NCBI GenBank assembly: GCA_017450005.1
Contig: JAFSYM010000040.1
Location: 1 to 35,900 of the forward strand
DNA length: 35,900 bases
Reading direction: 5' to 3'
Origin: Clostridia bacterium
Lineage (GTDB): Bacteria > Bacillota > Clostridia > Oscillospirales > Acutalibacteraceae
The stretch's first letter is position 1. Each line of letters opens with the position of its first letter. Below are positions 15,249-21,412 of the stretch, piece after piece. Both the position numbers and the translations under genes were made by a program. The notes below the pieces were generated by a model, which had not been told where the DNA came from, did no database searches, and was given only the letters and a program-made list of their open reading frames with translations.

Positions 15249-16673
15249 TTATTCCTTTCCGTTCCAGCAATAGGTGCACAGCTTGCACGGCTCGATACCG
15301 ATGGCGTCGATGATCCCCTGCAGGGATTGGAATTCCAGAGACGCCAGATGCAGATCCTTACAAATCGCCTCGCGCAGTTTCTTTCCGCGCTCGGTATTGT
15401 AGTCGCTGTATTCGTCGATGTGGTTGAAGCCCTCCTCGCCTTCCAGCTCCGTGATGGTGCGCCGCGCAATCAGCTCCATATCGCTCGTCGCGCGGGAGAA
15501 GTTGAGGTATTTGCAGCCGAACATGATCGGCGGGCAGGCCGAACGCATGTGCACCGCCTTGGCACCGCTGTCATAGAGGAACTCCACCGTTTCCCGCAGC
15601 TGCGTGCCGCGCACAATCGAATCGTCGACAAACAGCAGGTTCTTGCCCTCGATCAGCTCGGGGACGGGGATCTGCTTCATCTTGGCGACCTTGTTGCGCT
15701 GCGTCTGGCTGGTGGGCATGAAGCTGCGCGCCCACGTCGGCGTGTATTTGATGAATGCACGGGCAAAGGGAATGCCGCTCTCATTGGAGTAGCCGATTGC
15801 ATGGGGCGTACCGGAATCGGGCACGCCGCCGATGTAGTCGACGTCCTCGGCGTTGCCGACTTGCCTGTCGTGCTGCGCCATGATGCGGCCGTTGCGGTAG
15901 CGCATCATCTCCACGCTCACGCCCTCGTAGGATGAGGTCGGATACCCGTAGTAGCTCCAAAGGAATGAGCATATACGCATCTCCTTGCCGGGCGGGACAA
16001 GCTGCGTGAGGCTGTCTGCGGTCAATTCCACGACTTCGCCCGGACCGAGCTCGCGCTCTTTTTCATAGCCGAGCTTCTGGTACGCGAAATCCTCAAACGT
16101 CACGCAGTAGCCGTCCGCGTTTTTGCCGATCACAACCGGCAGACGACCCAAACGGTCGCGCGCGGCGATCAGCGTACCGTCCGATTTGAGGATCAGGATG
16201 GACGCCGTGCCGTCGATCTCCTTCTGCGCAAAGCGGATGCCCTCGCCGAAATCACTCTTCTGGTTAATCAGTGCGGCGACAAGCTCCGTCGAGTTGATGC
16301 TGCCGCCGGTCATGGCGTTGAAATGTCCGCCGGAGAATGACAGATACTGCCCGATCAGCGCGTCTGCGTTGTTGATTACGCCGATGATGCAGATTGCGTA
16401 CGTGCCCAGATTCGAGCGGATGAGCAGCGGCTGCGGATCGTAGTCGCTGATGCAGCCGATCGCGGACGTGCCGTGCATCTCCTCAAACACATGCTCAAAC
16501 TTTGTGCGAAACGGAGAATTCTCAATATTATGAATATCCCGCTGCAAACCGATCCCGGAATCATACGCCGCCATACCGCCGCGCCGCGTGCCGAGATGCG
16601 AATGGTAGTCGGTACCGAAAAACACGTCGGATATCACGTCCTGATGACCGACCGCGCCGAAAAAACCGCCCAT
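15249..16673 (-). CDS. purF: Amidophosphoribosyltransferase, variant lacking the N-terminal catalytic cysteine
   Basis: First committed step: PRPP to phosphoribosylamine. The 474-residue protein has an intact PRPP loop, FVDDSIVRGTQ at 348-358. Four cysteines match the Fe-S ligands of Bacillus-type PurF: C235, C387, C463 and C466 (plus C469). However the N-terminus reads MGGFFGAV, whereas active PurF exposes Cys after Met removal (MCGIFG); residue 2 is Gly. The oxyanion-hole NG of the usual HNGNL is also altered (IIGVINN, 97-102). The start is well fixed: AGGAGGG precedes the ATG and no in-frame Met-Cys lies upstream. The glutaminase is therefore probably inactive; ammonia may be used directly or come from another subunit. 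Similar N-termini are recalled from Clostridia and Bacteroidetes annotations, unverified. Confidence 0.88.
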   Translation of the reverse strand: MGGFFGAVGHQDVISDVFFGTDYHSHLGTRRGGMAAYDSGIGLQRDIHNIENSPFRTKFEHVFEEMHGTSAIGCISDYDPQPLLIRSNLGTYAICIIGVINNADALIGQYLSFSGGHFNAMTGGSINSTELVAALINQKSDFGEGIRFAQKEIDGTASILILKSDGTLIAARDRLGRLPVVIGKNADGYCVTFEDFAYQKLGYEKERELGPGEVVELTADSLTQLVPPGKEMRICSFLWSYYGYPTSSYEGVSVEMMRYRNGRIMAQHDRQVGNAEDVDYIGGVPDSGTPHAIGYSNESGIPFARAFIKYTPTWARSFMPTSQTQRNKVAKMKQIPVPELIEGKNLLFVDDSIVRGTQLRETVEFLYDSGAKAVHMRSACPPIMFGCKYLNFSRATSDMELIARRTITELEGEEGFNHIDEYSDYNTERGKKLREAICKDLHLASLEFQSLQGIIDAIGIEPCKLCTYCWNGKE

Positions 16674-16709
16674 ATTTCCCTCCTGTGTCCGTTTGTTACG
16701 GGTTGCTGT

Positions 16710-17201
16710 TTATTGATACTGTGCGCTGATTGCAGCGTCTTTTTCCAGAACCTTCTGCGCGTCTGCCTTGCGCTTGGCATCGAGCTTTTCGGCCAGCGCC
16801 GCATCCTCAAGCGCCAGAATCTGGATGGAAAGCAAAGCGGCATTGACCGAGCCTCCGATCGCCACAGTCGCCACCGGGATACCGGAAGGCATCTGGACTG
16901 TGGACAGGAGCGCGTCAATGCCGTCTAAATTGCCGGATTTGCAGGGGATGCCGATGACAGGCAGCGTCGTGTTCGCCGCAATCGCCCCCGCCAGATGCGC
17001 CGCCATACCCGCGGCGGCAATGAGCACGCCGAAGCCGTTTTTCCGCGCCGACACAGCGAAGTCCCGCGCCTCGACAGGCGTGCGGTGCGCGGAGTACACA
17101 TGCACCTCGAACGGAACGCCGAAGCTCAGCAGCGTGTCTATCGCCTTCTGCACAACCGGCAGGTCGCTGTCGCTGCCCATGATGATTCCGACCTTTTTCA
17201 T
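16710..17201 (-). CDS. purE: N5-carboxyaminoimidazole ribonucleotide mutase
   Basis: Sixth step: rearranges N5-CAIR to CAIR. The 163-residue protein has GSDSDLPV at 9-16, SAHRTP and AGMAAHLAGAIAA, matching class I PurE (mutase), with GMAAH in place of the common GGAAH. Class I enzymes need PurK, which is not in this window. The ATG at 17201 follows a GGAGGGGGAG site; the longer frame starts within the riboswitch and is rejected. First gene of the pur operon, 36 bases before purF. Confidence 0.95.
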   Translation of the reverse strand: MKKVGIIMGSDSDLPVVQKAIDTLLSFGVPFEVHVYSAHRTPVEARDFAVSARKNGFGVLIAAAGMAAHLAGAIAANTTLPVIGIPCKSGNLDGIDALLSTVQMPSGIPVATVAIGGSVNAALLSIQILALEDAALAEKLDAKRKADAQKVLEKDAAISAQYQ

Positions 17202-17227
17202 TGGAATCTCCCCCTCCTTGTGATTAT

Positions 17228-17264
17228 AAAAAACAGGGCAGAACTGCACAAAGCAGCTCTGCCC
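17228..17264 (-). terminator. Attenuator terminator of the purE riboswitch
   Basis: A 12-base stem (17253-17264 with 17236-17247, one G-T pair) and 5-base loop, followed on the minus strand by TGTTTTTT, located just before the purE ribosome site. Its 5' arm reuses the GGGC end of the aptamer (17261-17264), so aptamer folding and terminator formation compete; ligand binding should allow read-through. Confidence 0.85.
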
Positions 17265-17330
17265 AGACGGTCGACATTTTCTAACTTTTGCTCCCCTGTG
17301 GTGCCCCACAAAACCGTCAGTTGCAAAAGC
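17259..17330 (-). promoter_or_regulatory. ZTP (pfl) riboswitch controlling the pur operon
   Basis: Minus-strand leader between the promoter and purE. It contains the ZTP/ZMP aptamer signatures: AACTGACGG (near 17314-17323), ACCACAGGGGAGC (near 17290-17303) and CCGTCTGGGCA (17260-17270), in the right order and joined by a variable linker. ZTP/ZMP builds up when 10-formyl-folate is short, and these RNAs commonly switch on purine and folate genes. The overlapping terminator downstream fits a ligand-activated 'on' switch. Identified by motif recall, without a covariance search. Confidence 0.85.
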
Positions 17331-17345
17331 CGATCTGCATGAAAC

Positions 17346-17375
17346 ATTATAATACAGACGGGGGAGTCAAGTCAA
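17346..17375 (-). promoter_or_regulatory. Promoter of the pur operon
   Basis: Minus strand: -35 TTGACT (17370-17375), 18 bases, -10 consensus TATAAT (17346-17351), immediately upstream of the riboswitch. Confidence 0.8.
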
Positions 17376-17422
17376 TAGATTTGCTGATTTTTGGAGAATC
17401 AAACGAATTTTTTACGTCTCGT

Positions 17423-18799
17423 TTACGCTTTTTTCTTCACTTTGCGGAAAGCGAATCCGATCGACATAATCACGCTGAAAATGATCATGTAGCCGACTGT
17501 CGTCCACTTGTGCGCATAGATCGCCGCGACCGTCATAAACAAGCTGCCGATAATCGCCAGCGCAGGCGCGACAAAACGTTCCAAGGGCTTGAGTCCCTTT
17601 TCGTTTTTCATCATGCTCAGGAAGATCGGGATGTACAGCGGATAGAGCGTCACGATCGGAAGCTCCGTCGGATCGAAGGCGAAAATGCCCATCTTCTCGC
17701 CGATGCCGCTCAGCTGCGCGCAGTAGAAGAACAGCAGCCATGCCGCGCAGAGAAGCAGGCCGAGTACGGCGGAGTTGGGCGGCATGTTGGTGTGCTCGTC
17801 GATCTGGCCGATCATACGCGGCGCAGGACCGCGGCCGCGGGAAGCGAGCGAGTAGAGGTTGCGCGTGGTGCCGATCATCAGACCGTTCAGCGTGCCCAGG
17901 CAGGAAATAATGACGAACACAAAGATGCCCGTGCCCATCACCTTGCCGAACACATGCGCAAAGGCGTTTTTGGCGCCTGCCTGACCGTTCGCCATCATTT
18001 CGGCGTTCGGCACGGCGCCGGCAATGCCGATGTAATACAGGATATAGATCGCCACAATCACGATCGAGCCGATGATCAACGCACGCGGCAGATCACGCTT
18101 GGGATTCTTCAGCTCCGCATTGATCGAGGTCGCCACAATCCAGCCCTCGTAGGCGAACGCCGTGGCGCAGACCGCGCGGAAAACCGCGAACGCGGGAGAA
18201 ACGGAGGGATCGACCACCGTCCTGAAGTTTTCGATCAGCACGCCGTTGTCGTGCGTCAGGCCGTAAATCGTACCCACGACGGCCATCAGCGTCAGCGGAA
18301 CCAGCTTGATGACCGTCTCGGCCACCTGCAGTTTGCCTGCCAGAATCGGAGACAGGCAGGATACCGCATACGTTGCAACCAGATAGAACAGCGCCAGCGT
18401 CATGCACAGGCCGCCGGTGATGTCGGCGTCCGCGCCGTAAATGAGCACCAGCGTATACCGCGCAGGCAGCCATGCGAGCGCCATCGTGATGCAGGGCGCA
18501 TAGATCGTCGCTATAAACCAGCCGGTCATATAGCCGTAGGTGTCGCCGACGGTGGATTCGGCATAAGCCACAATGCCGTTGACCTTTTCATGCCGCGTAG
18601 CAAGCACCGCAAACGCGTACGCGCACGCGATCATGATCAGACCGCCGATCAGCCACGACAGGATGCCGATCTTCAGGTTGCCGCCGGTCGCGTTGAGAAT
18701 AATCTCCGCCTTGAAGAAAACGCCGCTTCCGACGACGATGCCGACAACCATAGCGATAGCCGTCAGCAAGCCGTACTTTTTTGTCAGTTTCTGACTCAT
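17423..18799 (-). CDS. APC-superfamily amino acid permease
   Basis: Integral membrane protein of 458 residues with about twelve hydrophobic helices. The N-terminal motif GIVVGSGVFFKAEIIL (helix 1, about residues 20-35) is the substrate-binding GxGIF-type break of APC/LAT transporters. Later landmarks are CATAFAYEGWIVATSINAELKNPKRDLPRA (FAYEGW, near 195-224) and a short basic C-terminus FRKVKKKA. The ATG follows AGAGGGAG and a strong promoter. Resemblance is closest to the serine/threonine or L-type amino-acid exchangers, but the substrate is not decidable. It stands alone, just upstream of the pur promoter, and no terminator was seen between them. Confidence 0.9.
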   Translation of the reverse strand: MSQKLTKKYGLLTAIAMVVGIVVGSGVFFKAEIILNATGGNLKIGILSWLIGGLIMIACAYAFAVLATRHEKVNGIVAYAESTVGDTYGYMTGWFIATIYAPCITMALAWLPARYTLVLIYGADADITGGLCMTLALFYLVATYAVSCLSPILAGKLQVAETVIKLVPLTLMAVVGTIYGLTHDNGVLIENFRTVVDPSVSPAFAVFRAVCATAFAYEGWIVATSINAELKNPKRDLPRALIIGSIVIVAIYILYYIGIAGAVPNAEMMANGQAGAKNAFAHVFGKVMGTGIFVFVIISCLGTLNGLMIGTTRNLYSLASRGRGPAPRMIGQIDEHTNMPPNSAVLGLLLCAAWLLFFYCAQLSGIGEKMGIFAFDPTELPIVTLYPLYIPIFLSMMKNEKGLKPLERFVAPALAIIGSLFMTVAAIYAHKWTTVGYMIIFSVIMSIGFAFRKVKKKA

Positions 18800-18858
18800 T
18801 TTTACTCCCTCTTTCCGGACTATTGATATTTCGATTTGGAAATATCTAATGCGAAAAA

Positions 18859-18887
18859 AGTATAGTACAAAACTGCAATATAGTCAA
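18859..18887 (-). promoter_or_regulatory. Promoter of the APC permease
   Basis: Minus strand: -35 TTGACT (18882-18887), 17 bases, -10 TATACT (18859-18864), about 60 bases before the ATG. Confidence 0.75.
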
Positions 18888-18913
18888 GTTTTTCTGCAAA
18901 AAATGATAGATCA

Positions 18914-18982
18914 CAGAAAGCGGCCGCTTGTACTCCGAACGGCGGCACAGGCGCGGCGATGCCGCAACCCGGCCGTTTTCTG
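18914..18982. repeat. Large inverted repeat downstream of the HD gene, possible terminator
   Basis: Thirteen-base arms (18914-18926 and 18970-18982, 12 of 13 matched) enclose 43 bases that contain a second hairpin GCGGC-GAT-GCCGC. It starts ten bases after the HD gene stop. On the minus strand a six-T run follows only about 12 bases later, so termination is possible but not typical. Confidence 0.4.
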
Positions 18983-18992
18983 ATTCTGCATG

Positions 18993-19868
18993 TCAGATGG
19001 GGCACAAAACAATCCGGCTTTGGGTAATCTCAAAAGGCGTGCGACCGTTGACAGCGTCGCGGCAGGAATCGAGCGTGCGCTGCATTTTATCGGCCATTCT
19101 TGTGATCATTTCGTTGATAACGGGATCGCTGTCGTCGATCATCAGGGTAAACGAATCTCTGCCGATGATCAGATCCCGCACTGCGCGATGCCGCTTGTGC
19201 TCGAAGAGCTGATGCTCGTCGGTGATGGCCTCCAGATCATACAGCAGCTTTGAGCTGCGGGCAGCAGTAACGTCTATTTCGTCCGCCAGACGAATCATCG
19301 CCGCAAGGTAAGGCAGACAAATGGTTTCGCCGTCCGGCGTCGGCAGTTCTATCGGATAGACGTTTTCATCCATCAGGTCTGTTTTCCGGTGGCCTCTTGA
19401 GATCTGGATGATCGCCTCAAGATGGGCTTGGCTCGGAAATTCAAACAGCTCTGCGTACTTGCGTATGAACAAACCGGAGTATTCGTTATGAAAATCGCGT
19501 ATCTGTTCGGATACGGATGCGTTCGGATGTTTTTCAAAATAATCTCCGAAATCAATCACACGGGAAAAGGCTTCATAATCTTTTTTCGTGATGCCCATGC
19601 CTGTATCGTGAAAATAACAGCTGCAAAGCAAAACGTAGATCTCATTCTTGTTCAGCCGGTCGAGCTGTTTGCCGATCAGGGTGTTGCAGAAATCGATCAC
19701 GGTGAGCGAGTGAAGCTCGGAATGATCCGTGTATTCGGGAAACAGGAGCTTGTAATTCGACAATACTTTTTGAAGGACAAAGACGCAATCGGTAAATCTC
19801 GTGTGCAGATCGCGATCCAGATCACGAAGGCGGAATTCGAGCGCAAAACTGTTTGAATCATCCGTCAT
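18993..19868 (-). CDS. HD-domain (metal-dependent phosphohydrolase-like) protein
   Basis: Cytoplasmic protein of 291 residues without membrane segments. HD-superfamily residues are in order: H53 in HSELHSL (49-55), the central HD pair H87-D88 in CYFHDTGM, H160 in SRGHRK, and D196 in RLADEID (193-199). This suggests an active metal-dependent phosphohydrolase, perhaps acting on nucleotides, but the substrate is unknown. The residual part after 200 (ITDEHQLFEHKRHRAVRDLIIGRDSF) resembles the C-terminal extension of large HD proteins that follow Hsp90-like ATPases, an impression only. The ATG at 19868 has AGGGGG nine bases upstream; the longer frame to 20153 reads heptamer repeats and is rejected. 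It is a solitary gene. Confidence 0.75.
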   Translation of the reverse strand: MTDDSNSFALEFRLRDLDRDLHTRFTDCVFVLQKVLSNYKLLFPEYTDHSELHSLTVIDFCNTLIGKQLDRLNKNEIYVLLCSCYFHDTGMGITKKDYEAFSRVIDFGDYFEKHPNASVSEQIRDFHNEYSGLFIRKYAELFEFPSQAHLEAIIQISRGHRKTDLMDENVYPIELPTPDGETICLPYLAAMIRLADEIDVTAARSSKLLYDLEAITDEHQLFEHKRHRAVRDLIIGRDSFTLMIDDSDPVINEMITRMADKMQRTLDSCRDAVNGRTPFEITQSRIVLCPI

Positions 19869-19899
19869 TTTCCCGTCCCCCTTTCCTTCTTTGAATATA

Positions 19900-19928
19900 A
19901 ATATATCACAAATGCGCATGGATGTAAA
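19900..19928 (-). promoter_or_regulatory. Probable promoter of the HD gene
   Basis: Minus strand: -35 TTTACA (19923-19928), 17 bases, -10 TATATT (19900-19905), 32 bases upstream of the ATG. Confidence 0.55.
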
Positions 19929-19982
19929 TACAGATTCTTCACGGAAAACGTGCAGAATGGAAAAGCGATATTGCTGAAGACA

Positions 19983-20024
19983 GCGGATAGCTGATGGCTG
20001 ATGGCGGATGGCTGATAGCTGATA
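19983..20024. repeat. Heptamer tandem repeat (six units of GCKGATR)
   Basis: Six head-to-tail seven-base units: GCGGATA, GCTGATG, GCTGATG, GCGGATG, GCTGATA, GCTGATA. It lies upstream of the HD promoter in a gene-free stretch (19929-20149) where nothing else was recognised. Heptamer repeats of this kind can arise by slippage; no function is evident. Confidence 0.8.
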
Positions 20025-20149
20025 GCAAAAGGGCGGGTCTAAAATGCCCCGCACTCCAATCAAAATGGGAACGGGCAGAGCACGTCCTTTTCTGCAATCT
20101 ATTCTCTTGACACTGCGCGGAAAACGTGACGCGCAAAGAAAAAGGTTCA

Positions 20150-20585
20150 TCACGGATTTTTGTGGGATGGTCAGATATCGATAAAAAGCGGTGTCATCGC
20201 GAGGCGCAGATGCCTGCGCCGCCGGTGGCGGGTGCAGCAGGCGGCTGCGCAGGAAGAAACAGGGAGTATCACGAAGCGCCTCTGACGGAGGCCGTCCCCT
20301 CTGTCACCTGCGGTGACATCTCCCCGCACTGCGGGGAGTCTCCAAGCGAGTGAGACGACACTATACGAGCGTAGCGAGTAGCAAGGTTCTGGGGCACCCG
20401 CCCGAAATCTTTGATTTCGCCTTGGGGTCAGGTTCTTATGTTTCTGACCGGTCAACACTAAGCGCGGCGATCCGTAACCCCGGAAGTACATAAGTGAACA
20501 AGAAAGAGAACGGATTGCCGCGCGCCATAAAGGCGCTCGCAATGACAAACAAGGGGACGTTTACTTATCCCACATAATTCCGTGA
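20150..20585. mobile_element. MITE-like element, 436 bp, with 19-bp terminal inverted repeats
   Basis: The left end TCACGGATTTTTGTGGGAT (20150-20168) and the right end (20567-20585) are inverted repeats matching at 17 of 19 positions. No credible gene lies inside. The interior is a string of hairpins, such as GGCGCAG-ATGC-CTGCGCC, GTCACC-TGC-GGTGAC, CCCCGC-ACT-GCGGGG and GAAATC-TTT-GATTTC. The right-hand 104 bases (20463-20566) recur in reverse complement at 35795-35898 with about five mismatches. This is a non-autonomous dispersed element; no target duplication was obvious, and the mobilising transposase is not in the window. Confidence 0.75.
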
Positions 20586-20594
20586 AGAGGGTAG

Positions 20595-20629
20595 AAAAAG
20601 CCGCACCCCTTCCTGCGGAAGAGATGCGG
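20595..20629 (-). terminator. Terminator of the CpsB/BY-kinase/NYN operon
   Basis: Minus strand: 13-base stem (20617-20629 with 20601-20613, two G-T pairs), three-base loop, then CTTTTTC. It lies 12 bases after the NYN gene stop and ten bases from the MITE-like element. Confidence 0.88.
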
Positions 20630-20641
20630 AATCGGATTCTT

Positions 20642-21412
20642 TCAGTTTTCCTTGCTGTCGGACTGGCTGAAGTTGACGTCGCGGATATAGATGTGCTTGA
20701 TGCCGCGGTTGGACGTGTCGCGCTTGTCGATCTCGAACATGCCCAGCGCCTTGATAAAGCTGGTCAGCTTGCTGTAGCCCCATGCGCGGCTGTCGAAGGC
20801 GGGATATTTGCGCAGGATCATATTGCCCACGTCGCCCAGAAACGCCCAGCCATCCTCGTCCGCCACGTCGTTGACGGAGCTGCGCACAAGCTGCCGGATC
20901 TCCTTGGGCACCTTGCGCCGGCGAAGCTGCTGCGGTTCGGGCTTGCGCTTTTCTTCCTCCGGTTCACTCTTGGGTGCGATGATCTCCAGAAAGATAAACC
21001 GGTCGCATGCAGCGATGAAAGGCGACGGCGTTTTTTCCTCGCCGATACCGATCACCATCATCCCCGCCTCGCGCAGACGCGTGGCAAGGCGTGTAAAGTC
21101 GCTGTCGCTCGAAACGATGCAGAATCCGCTCACACGCTCGGTGTAGAGGATATCCATCGCGTCAATAATCAGGGTGGAGTCCGTGCAGTTTTTGCCGCTG
21201 GTATAGCGGTATTGCTGGATGGGCGTGATCGCGTTTTCGAGCAGGACGTTTTTCCAGCCGGCAGACTCCGGCTGTGTCCAGTCGCCGTAGATACGCTTGA
21301 TGGTGGGCGTACCGTAGCGCGCAATCTCTTCCAGCATAGGCTTGACGTACGTATACGAAACGTTGTCCGAGTCAATCAGTACGGCCAGCTTCGGTGCCAC
21401 TACTTCGCTCAC
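20642..21412 (-). CDS. NYN-domain ribonuclease-like protein with C-terminal LOTUS (OST-HTH) domain
   Basis: Protein of 256 residues. The NYN (PIN-like, LabA/DUF88) domain spans about 8-146, with the acidic metal-site residues D14 and D16 (LIDSDN), D78, D84, D103 and D105 (SSDSDF). A charged linker (about 148-168) leads to a LOTUS/OST-HTH RNA-binding domain at about 169-231 (GWAFLGDVGNMIL...WGYSKL). Such proteins are candidate endoribonucleases acting on structured RNA. The GTG start at 21412 overlaps the BY-kinase stop as GTGA, with AGGAG seven bases upstream, so translation is coupled to the kinase. Last gene of the operon before a strong terminator. Its role beside a polysaccharide kinase is unknown. 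Confidence 0.88.
   Translation of the reverse strand: MSEVVAPKLAVLIDSDNVSYTYVKPMLEEIARYGTPTIKRIYGDWTQPESAGWKNVLLENAITPIQQYRYTSGKNCTDSTLIIDAMDILYTERVSGFCIVSSDSDFTRLATRLREAGMMVIGIGEEKTPSPFIAACDRFIFLEIIAPKSEPEEEKRKPEPQQLRRRKVPKEIRQLVRSSVNDVADEDGWAFLGDVGNMILRKYPAFDSRAWGYSKLTSFIKALGMFEIDKRDTSNRGIKHIYIRDVNFSQSDSKEN

Noticed and set aside
17288-18826. Arg/His-rich 512-residue plus-strand ORF
   Set aside because: Shadow of the APC permease; it also crosses the pur promoter and riboswitch.
20171-20548. Minus-strand ORF within the MITE-like element
   Set aside because: No ribosome site and its codons follow the hairpins; not a credible gene or transposase.
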